Source: Candidatus Anammoximicrobium sp.
GTDB taxonomy: Bacteria > Planctomycetota > Planctomycetia > Pirellulales > Pirellulaceae
Reading direction: 5' to 3'
NCBI GenBank assembly: GCA_012515235.1
Contig: JAAYYU010000255.1
Location: 1 to 64,000, forward strand
Length of the DNA: 64,000 nucleotides
The position numbers were made by a program, and so were the translations under genes. Shown piece by piece: positions 51,704-61,155 of this stretch. Numbering within the stretch: position 1 is the first letter of the stretch; every line of letters begins with the position of its first letter. The notes beneath the pieces are model-generated. The model made no database searches. It saw only the letters and a list, made by a program, of their open reading frames with translations, and was not told where the DNA came from.

Positions 51704-52699
51704 TTAGCGAAACAACGGCGAGGGAGGCGGCAATCGCATCCCCAAGTGCAAGCCGAGTTGCCGGAGTTTCTCCCGGACCTCGTTCAACGTCGTTTCGCCG
51801 AAATTGCGGACCTCCAGCAACTGATCCTCGTTCCGCTGGACCAAATCCCGCACCGTGCTGATGTTCTCCGACTCCAGACAATTCATCGCCCGAACGGACA
51901 ACTTCAGTTCGGCCAAGCTCTGGCTGAGCTTCGCCTCCATCAAGCCGTCCAGCCCGATCGCCCCCGACTTGGCGGGAACACTGATCCGTGTGCCCAACTG
52001 CGTGTACTGCACGAAGGGGTTCAGGTGCTTTCGCAAGATCTTGGCCGCCTCGACCATCGCCATCTCCGGATGAAGCGAGCCGTTCGTCCAGATCTCCAGC
52101 GTCAGCTTGTCGTAGTTCGTTTTCTGTCCGACCCGCGTCTCTTCGATTTCGTACCTCACTCGGATCACCGGGCTGAACACGGCGTCGATCGGAATGATGC
52201 CAATTTCATGATCGGTGGCGCTGTGTTCGGAGGCGGGAACGTATCCCCGGCCGTTCTCCACGACCATCTCCATCATGAACGGCACGTTGTCGGTCAACGT
52301 CGCCAACACGTGCTCACGGTTGATCACTTCTACGTCGGCATCCGTACGGACATCCGCCCCGGTGACGACGCCGGTTTCGTTCTTCTCGACGGTAATGACC
52401 TTGGTGGATTCGCTATGATTCTTCACCACCAAAGACTTGACGTTGAGGACAATATCGGTGACATCTTCCAAGACGCCCGGAATCGTGCTGAACTCGTGCT
52501 GCGCACCCCGGATCTTGATCTGCGTGACCGCGCTCCCGGTCAGACTGGAAAGCATGATGCGCCTCAGGCTGTTGCCCACGGTCACACCGAACCCTCGCTC
52601 GAACGGCTCGGCCACGAATTTGCCGTACGTCGACGACAACGTGGCCGTGTCACAGGTGACCACGCTGGGCAATTCGAGTCCCCGCCAACGAATGTGCAT
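51704..52699 (-). CDS. rpoA: DNA-directed RNA polymerase subunit alpha
   Basis: A 331-aa protein of normal length. The N-terminal domain ([35 protein letters not shown]) forms the dimer platform for beta and beta-prime. The C-terminal domain (about 255-315, [37 protein letters not shown]) contacts UP elements and activators. It follows rpsK by 75 bases with no rpsD between them, and is co-transcribed with rplQ. Confidence 0.98.
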   Translation of the reverse strand: MHIRWRGLELPSVVTCDTATLSSTYGKFVAEPFERGFGVTVGNSLRRIMLSSLTGSAVTQIKIRGAQHEFSTIPGVLEDVTDIVLNVKSLVVKNHSESTKVITVEKNETGVVTGADVRTDADVEVINREHVLATLTDNVPFMMEMVVENGRGYVPASEHSATDHEIGIIPIDAVFSPVIRVRYEIEETRVGQKTNYDKLTLEIWTNGSLHPEMAMVEAAKILRKHLNPFVQYTQLGTRISVPAKSGAIGLDGLMEAKLSQSLAELKLSVRAMNCLESENISTVRDLVQRNEDQLLEVRNFGETTLNEVREKLRQLGLHLGMRLPPPSPLFR

Positions 52700-52774
52700 C
52701 GATCGCTCCTTACACCTGCCAGCTGCGCTCTCTCGCTTATTAAAACCCCGCCCTTCGGCTAAAGGCTCCGCACC

Positions 52775-53158
52775 CTAGACGCGACGCTTCTTGCGGGGAC
52801 GGCAGCCGTTATGCGGGATTGGTGTGCAATCCTCGATTGATTTCACCGTCAACCCTGCGGCCTGCAGGGCAGTAATCGCACTCTCTCGCCCCGATCCGGG
52901 GCCCTTCACGCGAACGTCCACTTCCTTCACGCCAAATTTGATCGCTTTTTCCGCCGCCTGCTGCCCGGCGCACTGGCCGGCGAAAGGCGTGCTCTTGCGG
53001 CTCCCCTTGAATCCGCACGTGCCCGCACTCGCCCAGCACAACGTATCCCCTTTGGTGTCCGTAATCGTCACCGTCGTGTTGTTGAACGTGGCCTCAATAA
53101 AGGCAATGCCCACGGTGACGTTGCGGCGAATCTTCTTTTTCTTGGTCTTAACAGCCAC
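52775..53158 (-). CDS. rpsK: 30S ribosomal protein S11
   Basis: A 127-aa protein with the family hallmarks [19 protein letters not shown] and the C-terminal [20 protein letters not shown]. The N-terminus is a lysine/arginine-rich [14 protein letters not shown]11 forms the 30S platform and contacts mRNA near the Shine-Dalgarno helix. It lies between rpsM (79-base gap) and rpoA. Confidence 0.98.
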   Translation of the reverse strand: MAVKTKKKKIRRNVTVGIAFIEATFNNTTVTITDTKGDTLCWASAGTCGFKGSRKSTPFAGQCAGQQAAEKAIKFGVKEVDVRVKGPGSGRESAITALQAAGLTVKSIEDCTPIPHNGCRPRKKRRV

Positions 53159-53237
53159 CCATCCGCTCCTTTGATACCGAATTCACGCGCCCACCACCAC
53201 CGCCGAGTCAATCGCGCGCCCTACCCGGCGGCAAATC

Positions 53238-53624
53238 TTAGTGAAGATCCTTGACGCCCTTCTTTCCGGCGACCGTCTTCTTGGGACCCTTTCGCGTGCG
53301 GGCGTTCGTCCTGGTCCGCTGACCTCGAACGGGCAACCCCAATCGGTGCCGAATGCCGCGATAACACTTGATGTCCCGCAAGCGGTTCACATTCTGCTGC
53401 AATTGACGCCGCAGAGGCCCTTCCACAACGTAGTCCCGTTCCAACAGGGCCGCCAAACGGCCGAGTTCATCGTCCGCCAACTCGCGTGCCTTGCGGTGCG
53501 GATCAACACCCGCCTTGTGGCAAAGCTCTCGTGACGTGTTCGGCCCTACGCCGTATAAGTACGTCAAGGAGATGAACGTCGGCTTGTCGTTGGGAATGTC
53601 AACACCCAGTAGACGTGGCATCAA
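53238..53624 (-). CDS. rpsM: 30S ribosomal protein S13
   Basis: A 128-aa protein. MPRLLGVDIPNDKPTFISLTYLYGVG, GIRHRLGLPVRGQRTRTNARTRKG and a basic tail identify S13, which sits in the 30S head and bridges to the 50S subunit and P-site tRNA. It follows rpmJ by 12 bases. Confidence 0.98.
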   Translation of the reverse strand: MMPRLLGVDIPNDKPTFISLTYLYGVGPNTSRELCHKAGVDPHRKARELADDELGRLAALLERDYVVEGPLRRQLQQNVNRLRDIKCYRGIRHRLGLPVRGQRTRTNARTRKGPKKTVAGKKGVKDLH

Positions 53625-53636
53625 TTCGCTCCTAAG

Positions 53637-53750
53637 TTAACCCTGCCGCTGCTTGTGCCGCGGATTCGTGCAAATCACAAAAACTCGACCACGCCGCCGC
53701 ACAATCTTGCAGTTCTCGCAAATCTTCCGAACGCTTGCTCGTACCTTCAT
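53637..53750 (-). CDS. rpmJ: 50S ribosomal protein L36
   Basis: A 37-aa protein too short for the ORF track, read from the ATG at 53750 after CTGGAGGTCAGCG. It begins [15 protein letters not shown] and ends RHKQRQG. The zinc-ribbon ligands Cys11, Cys14, Cys27 and His32 are all present, so this is the zinc-binding C+ paralogue. It heads the rpmJ-rpsM-rpsK-rpoA-rplQ block and has a promoter 36 bases upstream. Confidence 0.97.
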   Translation of the reverse strand: MKVRASVRKICENCKIVRRRGRVFVICTNPRHKQRQG

Positions 53751-53785
53751 CGCTGACCTCCAGCCGTTTTTCGGCAAACTGCCAA

Positions 53786-53814
53786 ATTTAATTCGGAAAT
53801 GGGGGAATCATCAA
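53786..53814 (-). promoter_or_regulatory. Internal sigma-70 promoter before rpmJ
   Basis: On the minus strand, TTGATG (53814-53809), a 17-base spacer and TTAAAT (53791-53786). It lies in the 175-base gap between secY and rpmJ, where adk, map and infA are often found. It would allow the alpha block (rpmJ to rplQ) to be transcribed separately from the spc block. Confidence 0.6.
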
Positions 53815-53925
53815 GGGGCCAAGGCAAGAACGTCCGAAAATGGCACGCATTTCCAGAACATACTTCAGGGACACGAAACCAATCCAGCCTGCTTGGACTC
53901 CACCAGCAACGTGCCGCTGACAAAA

Positions 53926-55299
53926 TCAGGATTCAAGCAGCCCTCGATAGTTTCTCATGACCAAGTGGCTGTCTATTTTCTGCACCAAATCAAACGCTAC
54001 GCTGACCGCAATCAGCAGACCTGTACCACCGTAAAAGCTTGCAATAGTGAAACTTACGCCCAGAGAACTGGAAACAATCGTGGGCACAATCGCGACGATC
54101 GCCAAGAAGCCAGCACCGACATAGGTGATTCGCACCATCACCTTCTCCAGATAGTCCGCAGTACGTTTTCCAGGTCGGTAGCCTGGAATAAATGTACCGT
54201 AGTCCTTCAGGTTCTCTGACATCTCCTTGGGATTAAACGTGATCGCCGTCCAAAAATAGCAAAAGAAGTAAATAAAGGCGATGTACATCAGGTTGTATAA
54301 GAACGAGGTGCCGCGGTTGAACATGTCGGCAATCTGACTCAATTGCGACGACGCTCCCGTGAGGATGTTGCCCAAGAAGGCAAAAAACATGGCTGGCAAC
54401 ATCAGAAGGCTGCTGGCGAAAATGATCGGCATCACACCCGCTTGATTGATCCGCAATGGCAAATACTGGCGTGTACCGCCGTAAGTCCGCCGTCCCCGAA
54501 CATGCTTGGCGCTCTGCGTCGGTATCCGCCTTTGCCCCAGCGTAATAAACACCACGCCGACGACCACACCGACAAACAACAGCGACAGGATGATCAGATG
54601 CTCGACACCGATCCGGCCGGCCATGACGCCGACCAGTTGCAACTCGGCGTTTTTGACCAGGTCGACCAACGCACCAGGCATACGAGCCAAAATGCCCGCC
54701 ATGATCAACAGACTGATTCCGTTGCCGATGCCAAATTCGTCAATCTGTTCGCCCAGCCACATCAGAAAGATCGTGCCACACGTCATCGTAACAACCGAGG
54801 TCAACTGCCAAGCCAGACTTAGCTCGCCTCGGGCATTCAAGAACGATGGATCGATCAATCCGCCGCCGCTGCCGCCGCCAGCCCCCATCAAATACCAACG
54901 AACGTACATCCAGCTTTGCAACAGACAAAGAAAGACGGTGAGGTAGCGTGTATACTCGTTGATCTTCTTGCGCCCCGTCTCGCCTTCCTTTCGCAACTCT
55001 TCAATGGGCTTCCAGACGCTGCCCAGCAACTGAAAGATGATCGAAGCGGAGATGTACGGCATGATCCCCAAACCAAAAATCGTCGCCTCGCGCAGGTTAC
55101 TGGCGCTGAACACCGCCACGCGGTCCACAAAGTCCCCCAGGCCTCCTTGCTCCGTGCTGGATTTCGCCATCACCTCCTGGTTGATGGTCGGCAAGGGAAT
55201 GTGATAGCCCACCCGATAAATAGCCAGGAAGATCAACGTCAAAAAGATCTTTTGACGGAGTTCCGGGATGGTGAAAACGACACGCAGTTTTTCCCACAT
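53926..55299 (-). CDS. secY: Preprotein translocase subunit SecY
   Basis: A 457-aa membrane protein of typical length with ten predicted helices. LRQKIFLTLIFLAIYRVGYHIPLP, LGIMPYISASIIFQLLGSV (plug-side helix 2) and IRITYVGAGFLAIVAIVP-like segments are characteristic, with small changes. SecY is the channel for Sec-dependent export, working with SecE, SecG and SecA. It follows rplO by 98 bases. The usual downstream adk and map genes are missing. Confidence 0.97.
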   Translation of the reverse strand: MWEKLRVVFTIPELRQKIFLTLIFLAIYRVGYHIPLPTINQEVMAKSSTEQGGLGDFVDRVAVFSASNLREATIFGLGIMPYISASIIFQLLGSVWKPIEELRKEGETGRKKINEYTRYLTVFLCLLQSWMYVRWYLMGAGGGSGGGLIDPSFLNARGELSLAWQLTSVVTMTCGTIFLMWLGEQIDEFGIGNGISLLIMAGILARMPGALVDLVKNAELQLVGVMAGRIGVEHLIILSLLFVGVVVGVVFITLGQRRIPTQSAKHVRGRRTYGGTRQYLPLRINQAGVMPIIFASSLLMLPAMFFAFLGNILTGASSQLSQIADMFNRGTSFLYNLMYIAFIYFFCYFWTAITFNPKEMSENLKDYGTFIPGYRPGKRTADYLEKVMVRITYVGAGFLAIVAIVPTIVSSSLGVSFTIASFYGGTGLLIAVSVAFDLVQKIDSHLVMRNYRGLLES

Positions 55300-55397
55300 G
55301 ATCGAGATCCATCCTTTCCGAGTTCACGCTTCCTGCAAGCTAAAAGACCCAGGGAAAAGCCACCACGACAAACACGGTCAACAACATCCCCGCCAGC

Positions 55398-55898
55398 CTA
55401 AACGGTCGGTGCATCAACCGCTTCACTCGGCGCCGCCAACTCCGGCCTGCGACCTGGCAGGACGCTCACACTGCCGCCGGCCTTCTCAATCTTTTCCCGC
55501 GCTGCAGTGCTGAATCGGTGGGCCGCCACGTTTAGACTCTTGGTCAACTCCCCAAATCCAAGCACCTTCAGTTCGTCATAGCGTCGTTTGACTAGCGATT
55601 TGGCTCGCAGTGTTTCTGGATTGACCTCTTCGCCCGCCGTAAACACACGTTCCAGATCGGCCAAGTTCACCGTTGCGACGCGCAGTGCGAAGGAGTTGTT
55701 GAAGCCGCGCTTGGGAACTCGCCGGACCAACGGCATCGTCCCGCCCTGGTAGATCGGCAAAGCGCCGTAACCGGCGTTCGAGCGTTGGCCCTTGTGGCCG
55801 CGACCGGCGGTCTTGCCTCGCCCTGAGCCCGGTCCGCGACCGATGCGACGGCCTTTCTTGTGCTTCTGGATTCCGCTGTGGACATCGCTCAAATTCAT
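55398..55898 (-). CDS. rplO: 50S ribosomal protein L15
   Basis: A 166-aa protein with the glycine- and arginine-rich start [27 protein letters not shown] and a globular C-terminal half ending in an acidic and alanine-rich tail. L15 is an early assembly protein of the 50S subunit. Its start overlaps the rpsE stop by 4 bases, so no rpmD (L30) gene can lie between them. Confidence 0.97.
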   Translation of the reverse strand: MNLSDVHSGIQKHKKGRRIGRGPGSGRGKTAGRGHKGQRSNAGYGALPIYQGGTMPLVRRVPKRGFNNSFALRVATVNLADLERVFTAGEEVNPETLRAKSLVKRRYDELKVLGFGELTKSLNVAAHRFSTAAREKIEKAGGSVSVLPGRRPELAAPSEAVDAPTV

Positions 55899-56383
55899 GT
55901 CAGGGTGACTCCTCGCAAACGTTCCACGTCCTGCCGCGTCCGCAGTTGGCTCAACGCTTGAAACGTCGCCTTCACCAGGGTGATCGGATTGTTGGTCCCC
56001 AGGCTCTTGGTCAAGATGTTCTTAATGCCCGCCGCCTCGCAGACGGATCGCACGGCGTCGCCCGCAATAATACCCGTTCCGGGCCCGGCCGGCATCAGCA
56101 GCACCTGGCCGGCGCCAAACCTGCCGCGCACCGCGTGCGGAATGGTGCCTTCGATCAGCGCGATCTCGACCATCTGCCGGGACGCTTGCTTGTTCGCCTT
56201 CTCGACACTGGGAGGAACCTCGTTGGCCTTGCCATAGCCCCACCCCACTTTGCCTTTGCCATCGCCGACGACCGTCATGGCGGCGAAGCTGAACCGACGC
56301 CCGCCCTTGACGACCGCCGCACAGCGCCGGATGTTGACGACTTTTTCGACTGAGGTTTCCCCGTAGGGAGCGTCTGTAGCCAC
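55895..56383 (-). CDS. rpsE: 30S ribosomal protein S5
   Basis: A 162-aa protein. [42 protein letters not shown] is the double-stranded RNA-binding N-terminal domain, and [31 protein letters not shown] the C-terminal domain. S5 contributes to decoding accuracy at the mRNA entry. It is coupled to rplO by a 4-base overlap. Confidence 0.98.
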   Translation of the reverse strand: MATDAPYGETSVEKVVNIRRCAAVVKGGRRFSFAAMTVVGDGKGKVGWGYGKANEVPPSVEKANKQASRQMVEIALIEGTIPHAVRGRFGAGQVLLMPAGPGTGIIAGDAVRSVCEAAGIKNILTKSLGTNNPITLVKATFQALSQLRTRQDVERLRGVTLT

Positions 56384-56421
56384 GATGCACCTGTTTCCGA
56401 TCCGAAACCCTACGAATCGTC

Positions 56422-56790
56422 CTAAAACACCAATCCTGCTTCTCTGGCAGCATCCGCCAGGGCAGCCACCCGCCCATGATACTTGCAGTGGCCGCGGTCG
56501 AAACGCACTTCCTTAATTCCTGCCTGCAGCGCCTTGGCGGCCAGGACCTTGCCCACGACGACCGCGGCGGCCTTATTCCCGCCGTACGAGAGTTGCTCGC
56601 GCAACTCCTTGTCCCGGGAACTGGCAGAAACCAACGTCTTCCCGGCAAGGTCGTCGATCACCTGGCAGCTGATGTTCTGGAGACTGCGATGCACGCTGAG
56701 CCGAGGCCGATCGGCCGTCCCACGGACGCTGTTGCGCACGTGGAACCTACGTCGCTGCCTCCGCTGGTTCACAATCTGTTGCTTCTTCAC
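56422..56790 (-). CDS. rplR: 50S ribosomal protein L18
   Basis: A 122-aa protein. [35 protein letters not shown] and the C-terminal [26 protein letters not shown] are typical of L18, which binds 5S rRNA together with L5 and L25. It starts 80 bases after rplF. Confidence 0.97.
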   Translation of the reverse strand: MKKQQIVNQRRQRRRFHVRNSVRGTADRPRLSVHRSLQNISCQVIDDLAGKTLVSASSRDKELREQLSYGGNKAAAVVVGKVLAAKALQAGIKEVRFDRGHCKYHGRVAALADAAREAGLVF

Positions 56791-56870
56791 GGTTCAATCC
56801 AAGCGTATAGGGTTCTGGCCTGCGGGCGTCTCTGCGCGAAAACGTACGGTCCACATCGTTGTAAACCGCC

Positions 56871-57413
56871 TTAGGTCGCCGCTTTGCCCGGTTTGATTTT
56901 CACGTGTTCGCCCTCATATCGGATTCCCTTGCCCTTGTAGGGCTCCGGCTTCCGCAACGCACGCACTTCGGCAGCGAACTCGCCGACCTGCTGCTTGTCA
57001 CAGCCCTGCACGACAATGTGCGTCTGATCCGGACAGGTTACCTGCAGACCGGGAGGAATCGCCTTCTGTAACTCGTTGGCATACCCCACCCGCAGTTGCA
57101 GGACGGTGCCCTGCACTGCCGCCAGGTAACCCACGCCCACGATTTCGAGCCGCTTCTGGTACCCGTCCTTGACCCCCTGGATCATGTTGTTGATCAGGGC
57201 ACGAGTCAGGCCGTGGAAAGCGCGGGATTCGCGATTCTCCTGCAACCGCTCCACCACCACGCTGCGTCCCGCCTCGTCCACACGGACCGTCACTTCGGGA
57301 CGATGCTCCCACTGCAGCTTGCCCTTGGGGCCTTCCACCGACACCATGCGTCCCTGGACGGAAACGTTGACGCCGTCCAAAATCGGCACGGGTTTCTTTC
57401 CGATGCGTGACAT
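56871..57413 (-). CDS. rplF: 50S ribosomal protein L6
   Basis: A 180-aa protein using the start MSRIGKKPVPI, which matches the conserved N-terminus; the track adds nine residues overlapping rpsH. The two repeated L6 domains and the C-terminal KPEPYKGKGIRYEGEHVKIKPGKAA are intact. L6 lies near the factor-binding site. The corrected start leaves 20 bases between it and rpsH. Confidence 0.97.
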   Translation of the reverse strand: MSRIGKKPVPILDGVNVSVQGRMVSVEGPKGKLQWEHRPEVTVRVDEAGRSVVVERLQENRESRAFHGLTRALINNMIQGVKDGYQKRLEIVGVGYLAAVQGTVLQLRVGYANELQKAIPPGLQVTCPDQTHIVVQGCDKQQVGEFAAEVRALRKPEPYKGKGIRYEGEHVKIKPGKAAT

Positions 57414-57433
57414 AGCAACACCGCTTCCCGCTA

Positions 57434-57829
57434 CTACCAAATCTCACACAAGACTTCACCGCCCAGCTTCCGTTGCCGCGCTTCGCGGTCGCTGACAACT
57501 CCCCGACTGGTGCTGATGATTGTAATCCCCATGCCATTAAGCACGGGCCGCAGTTCCTTGGCCCGGCAATAAACGCGCCGTCCTGGTTTGCTCACGCGGC
57601 GGATCTTCTGGATCAGACGCTCGCCGTTGGGACCGTATTTCAATTCCAGGCGCAAATGCGATAGAGGCGCTGCCTCGACGACTTGCCAGTCCCAGATGTA
57701 TCCCTCGCGCTTGAGGACGTCCGCCAAGCCCCGTTTGACGTTGGACAAAGGCACGTCGACATAGGGCCTCTCTACGCGGACCGCGTTCCGGATGCGAGTC
57801 AACATATCGGCGATCGGGTCGGTCATCAT
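57434..57829 (-). CDS. rpsH: 30S ribosomal protein S8
   Basis: A 131-aa protein with MTDPIADMLTRIRNAVR at the N-terminus and the C-terminal GMGITIISTSRGVVSDREARQRKLGGEVLC. S8 binds the central domain of 16S rRNA, and in E. coli it also represses translation of the spc operon. It follows rpsN by 18 bases. Confidence 0.98.
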   Translation of the reverse strand: MMTDPIADMLTRIRNAVRVERPYVDVPLSNVKRGLADVLKREGYIWDWQVVEAAPLSHLRLELKYGPNGERLIQKIRRVSKPGRRVYCRAKELRPVLNGMGITIISTSRGVVSDREARQRKLGGEVLCEIW

Positions 57830-57847
57830 CTTCGTTGAGTTCTCCCA

Positions 57848-58033
57848 CTACCAGCTCGACTTGCGCACGCCAGGTATCAGTCCCTGATCCGCCAGTTTGC
57901 GGAAACAAATCCGGCAGATGCCGAACTTTCGGTAAACCGCGCGCGGCCGGCCGCACAGTCGGCAACGCCGTTTTTGACGCGTCGCGAATTTGGCCACGCG
58001 GCGCGACTTCGCAATCTTCGATTTACTTGCCAC
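57848..58033 (-). CDS. rpsN: 30S ribosomal protein S14, zinc-type
   Basis: A 61-aa protein using GTG at 58033, with AGGTGG about 7 bases upstream; the longer track start is not supported. [16 protein letters not shown] leads into [25 protein letters not shown], a four-cysteine zinc ribbon. This is the short zinc-binding form. The E. coli form is about 100 residues long and lacks zinc. Confidence 0.95.
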   Translation of the reverse strand: MASKSKIAKSRRVAKFATRQKRRCRLCGRPRAVYRKFGICRICFRKLADQGLIPGVRKSSW

Positions 58034-58114
58034 GGATGTCCACCTGTCTCCAAAACTAACTTGTTGACACGCCCTCTGGCCGCAGGCTCGCGCCGCGGCA
58101 GAATCCGGCATCTC

Positions 58115-58750
58115 CTAAGCGGCCGCCGAATCGTCGCGACGGAAAGGCAGCCCCATCAGGGTTAGCAACTCCATGGCGTCCTCATCGTTTTCCGCCGTGG
58201 TCACCAAGGTGATGTTCAATCCCTGGACCTTCAGGTACTTGTCCGGATTGAGTTCCGGAAACACCAATTGCTCAGCCAACCCCAGGCTGTAATTTCCACG
58301 TCCGTCAAACGCCTCCCGGCTGATTCCGCGAAAGTCGCGGACACGCGGCAAGGCCAAGGATACGAGCCGATCCAGGAACTCATACATCCGCTGCCGCCGC
58401 AAAGTCACCTTGCAACCGATCGCCATGCCCTCGCGCAAGCGGAATCCTGCGATGCTCTTGCGGGCCTGCGTGATCACGGGCTTCTGCCCCGCGATCTCGG
58501 TCAGCGCCTCCACGGCCGTCTCCAGAATCTTCTTGTCCTGGGTCGCCGCCCCCACGCCCATACTGACGACCATTTTCGTCAGCCGCGGCAGCGACATGGG
58601 ATTCGTCCGTCCCAACTTCTCCCGCAGGGCAGGCAACACCTGCTGCTGATATCGCTCCTGAAGTCGAGGGACGACAATCGTCTTTGGCCCTGCCGCGGCA
58701 GCCTGATCCTGTCCCGCGTCAGTCTTTTCCCCTCGTGTTTTCTTAGCCAT
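58115..58750 (-). CDS. rplE: 50S ribosomal protein L5
   Basis: A 211-aa protein from the ATG at 58750; the 28 extra track residues run into the rplX gene. A lysine- and alanine-rich leader of about 25 residues precedes [19 protein letters not shown]. Core motifs [31 protein letters not shown] and [21 protein letters not shown] are present. L5 binds 5S rRNA and P-site tRNA. The N-terminal leader is longer than in most L5 proteins. Confidence 0.97.
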   Translation of the reverse strand: MAKKTRGEKTDAGQDQAAAAGPKTIVVPRLQERYQQQVLPALREKLGRTNPMSLPRLTKMVVSMGVGAATQDKKILETAVEALTEIAGQKPVITQARKSIAGFRLREGMAIGCKVTLRRQRMYEFLDRLVSLALPRVRDFRGISREAFDGRGNYSLGLAEQLVFPELNPDKYLKVQGLNITLVTTAENDEDAMELLTLMGLPFRRDDSAAA

Positions 58751-58833
58751 GATCTTGCTCGCCCGAAATGGTAACTCTGGACCGCTTGGTTTTCTGTTCG
58801 CTTCTTTGCCCGCTGGCGTGGCCAGTTGCCCCA

Positions 58834-59187
58834 CTAGACATTCTTGGCATACCGCTTCCTGGCAGGGCTAATGCTCCCCAACGAGACACCGCTTCGCTTG
58901 GCGTACCGCTCCTTGGTCCCGTCCGCCAGGTAGCGAACTCCGAGCCGTGTCGGCTTATTGGTCTGGGGACAAATCACCATCACGTTGGACACGGGAATCG
59001 GCATCTCTTTCGACAACCGGCCGCCCTGGGGATTGCGCTGGCTGCGCCGGACGTGCTTGTAGACCCGGTTCACGCCCTCGACGATTAACTTCCCAGCCCG
59101 CGGCTGCACGGCCAGCACCTTGCCCCGCTGCCCGCGGTCGTCGCCGGCAATGACTTCGACCATATCGTTCACCCGAATGTGCATCAC
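58834..59187 (-). CDS. rplX: 50S ribosomal protein L24
   Basis: A 117-aa protein with the KOW motif [42 protein letters not shown]24 initiates assembly of the 50S subunit. The start overlaps the rplN stop by 4 bases. Confidence 0.97.
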   Translation of the reverse strand: MMHIRVNDMVEVIAGDDRGQRGKVLAVQPRAGKLIVEGVNRVYKHVRRSQRNPQGGRLSKEMPIPVSNVMVICPQTNKPTRLGVRYLADGTKERYAKRSGVSLGSISPARKRYAKNV

Positions 59188-59552
59188 AACACCTCGCTGG
59201 CCAAGCTGACAATCTTCATGAAGTTCTTTTCGCGCAGCTCACGGGCCACCGCCCCGAATATGCGCGTGCCGCGCGGATTGTTGTCGTTATCGATGATCAC
59301 AGCCGCGTTGCTGTCGAAGCGGATGTAGCTCCCGTCGGGACGCCGCGTGGGCTGTTTGCAACGAACGATCACTGCCCGGACCACGGCTTTTTTCTTAATG
59401 TCGCTGCCGGGGATCACGCTCTTCACGCTGCAGATGACCACATCGCCCAGACGGGCGTAGCGGTGACGCGAGCCGCCAAGGACCTTGATGCACTGCACCT
59501 CCTTGGCGCCGGTATTGTCTGCGACTTGCAATCGTGTCTCTTGCTGGATCAT
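59184..59552 (-). CDS. rplN: 50S ribosomal protein L14
   Basis: A 122-aa protein, the standard length. [44 protein letters not shown] and [28 protein letters not shown] are nearly invariant in the family. L14 forms part of the intersubunit bridge and binds RsfS. Confidence 0.98.
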   Translation of the reverse strand: MIQQETRLQVADNTGAKEVQCIKVLGGSRHRYARLGDVVICSVKSVIPGSDIKKKAVVRAVIVRCKQPTRRPDGSYIRFDSNAAVIIDNDNNPRGTRIFGAVARELREKNFMKIVSLASEVL

Positions 59553-59558
59553 AGCTGA

Positions 59559-59861
59559 CTATCCTACGCTGGTCTCGCTCTCCGGGCTGGCCTCCGCCGC
59601 GGTCACCAAATCTTCCTCGCGCCGCTTCTCAACGACGCGGACCAACTCCCAACGCTTCATCCGGGAGCGCGGCCGCGACTCCATGATCTCCACGGTATCG
59701 CCGCACGCGGACTGTTCGTCCTCGTCATGCACGTAACACGTTGTCCTCCGTCGGACGTACTTTCCGTACCGAGGATGTTGCACCAGACGCGGGATCTCGA
59801 CGACGCGCGTCTTGGCCATCTTGTCACTGGTCACCACGCCTACGCATACTCGTCTCGGCAT
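59559..59861 (-). CDS. rpsQ: 30S ribosomal protein S17
   Basis: A 100-aa protein with RVCVGVVTSDKMAKTRVVEIPRLVQHPRYGKYVRRRTTCYVHDE and the OB-fold core, followed by an acidic tail of about 15 residues (TAAEASPESETSVG). S17 is a primary 16S rRNA binder. The tail makes it longer than the usual 80-90 residues. Confidence 0.97.
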   Translation of the reverse strand: MPRRVCVGVVTSDKMAKTRVVEIPRLVQHPRYGKYVRRRTTCYVHDEDEQSACGDTVEIMESRPRSRMKRWELVRVVEKRREEDLVTAAEASPESETSVG

Positions 59862-59867
59862 GTCCGC

Positions 59868-60074
59868 TCACTTCCCCAACTGGAGTTCTCGTTCCCTTTG
59901 AATCGTCTTGATTTGCGCGACGAGTCGCCGGTGGTGCCGCAACTCGCTCGGCGCGTCCAGTCGCTCGGTCTGCGCCTGCATCCTCAGCCGAAACAGACTC
60001 TCACATGTATCTTTTAACGTGAGCGCCAACTGCTCGTCGCTCATGTCTCGCAGTTCCGAAACCTTCATCGCCAA
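59868..60074 (-). CDS. rpmC: 50S ribosomal protein L29
   Basis: A 68-aa helical protein beginning MAMKVSELRDMSDEQLALTLKDTCESLFRLRMQ. L29 lies next to the exit tunnel, near the binding sites of trigger factor and SRP. It is placed between rplP and rpsQ as usual. Confidence 0.97.
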   Translation of the reverse strand: MAMKVSELRDMSDEQLALTLKDTCESLFRLRMQAQTERLDAPSELRHHRRLVAQIKTIQRERELQLGK

Positions 60075-60085
60075 TTACCCTCCGC

Positions 60086-60502
60086 TCACGCCGGCCGGCG
60101 CCGAATCAATCGCACTGGGATCGGCATCTTGTGAGCCAGACGCGCGAAACAGACCCGCGCCTGCTCCTCCGGCACCCCTCCCAGTTCAAACAGGACCGTG
60201 CCCCGCTTTACCACTGCCACCCAAAACTCCGGCTCGCCCTTGCCTTTCCCCATCCGCGTCTCCAAGGGCCTAGCCGTCGTCGGCTTGTGGGGAAAAATGC
60301 GGATGTACAAACGTCCTTCACCACGCACGTACTGCTGCGCCGCGATTCGGCCCGCTTCGATCGTTTGGGCTTTGATCCACCCGCCCTGAACCGCCTGCAA
60401 GCCAAAATCGCCGAACACGACGCGATTACCGCGCGTGGCGTTACCTTTTATACGTCCTCTTTGGCTTTTTCGGTGCTTTACCCGCTTCGGCATCAGCGCC
60501 AT
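60086..60502 (-). CDS. rplP: 50S ribosomal protein L16
   Basis: A 138-aa protein. The ATG at 60502 has AAGGAG about 9 bases upstream and gives MALMPKRVKHRKSQRGR; an ATG 3 codons later is the alternative. GDFGLQAVQGGWIKAQTIEAGRIA and GKGKGEPEFWVAVVKRGTVLFE are conserved. L16 lies at the A-site tRNA path. The gene overlaps the 3' end of rpsC by 62 bases. Confidence 0.96.
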   Translation of the reverse strand: MALMPKRVKHRKSQRGRIKGNATRGNRVVFGDFGLQAVQGGWIKAQTIEAGRIAAQQYVRGEGRLYIRIFPHKPTTARPLETRMGKGKGEPEFWVAVVKRGTVLFELGGVPEEQARVCFARLAHKMPIPVRLIRRRPA

Positions 60503-61154
60503 CGGACACATCTCCTTCGTAGGTACCTTGATTCACCCAGACCTGGACCCCAATGTGCCCCTGGGCCGTTTTCGCTTCCGCGAAACCATAGTCGATCTTC
60601 GCCCGCAGGGTGCTCAACGGAAGGGAGCCTGCGATCTGCTTTTCCCGGCGTGACATTTCTGCCCCGCCGAGCCGCCCAGACAATTGGATCTTGATTCCCT
60701 TCGCCCCGGCCTCCATGGTCTGCTCCACCGAACGTTTCATGGTGCGTCGGAAACTCGACCGTTTCGCCAATTGCTGGGCGATGTCTTCCGCCACCAGCTG
60801 AGCATACACCTCAGGCCGGTGGATTTCTTCAATTTTCAAATTCACTCGCCGGCCGATCAAGTTCTGCAACTCTTCCTGCAACAACTCGACTTCCTGGCCC
60901 TTTTTGCCAATGATCAAGCCGGGTCGGGCCACAAACAAGACGATCTTCACTTCGTCCCGTGTGCGTTCGATCTCGATGCGATCGATGCCGGCATTCCGAT
61001 ACTGTGTTTTCTGGGGATGGTTCTTGATGAAGTTGCGAATCTTCTGGTCCTCGACCAGCAGTTCGCCGAACTCCGCTTTGGATGCGTACCAGCGGCTTTT
61101 CCATCCGGTCATGACGCCGGTGCGGAACGCGATGGGATTGACCTTTTGACCCAT
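60441..61154 (-). CDS. rpsC: 30S ribosomal protein S3
   Basis: A 237-aa protein with MGQKVNPIAFRTGVMTGWKSRWYASK, the KH domain (VFVARPGLIIGKKGQEVELLQEEL, with small variation) and the C-terminal GRLGGAEMSRREKQIAGSLPLSTLRAKIDYGFAEA. S3 lines the mRNA entry tunnel. The last ~25 residues (DVSDGADAEAGKAPKKPKRTYKR) form a charged tail that is encoded in the overlap with rplP. Confidence 0.98.
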   Translation of the reverse strand: MGQKVNPIAFRTGVMTGWKSRWYASKAEFGELLVEDQKIRNFIKNHPQKTQYRNAGIDRIEIERTRDEVKIVLFVARPGLIIGKKGQEVELLQEELQNLIGRRVNLKIEEIHRPEVYAQLVAEDIAQQLAKRSSFRRTMKRSVEQTMEAGAKGIKIQLSGRLGGAEMSRREKQIAGSLPLSTLRAKIDYGFAEAKTAQGHIGVQVWVNQGTYEGDVSDGADAEAGKAPKKPKRTYKR

Positions 61155-61155
61155 G

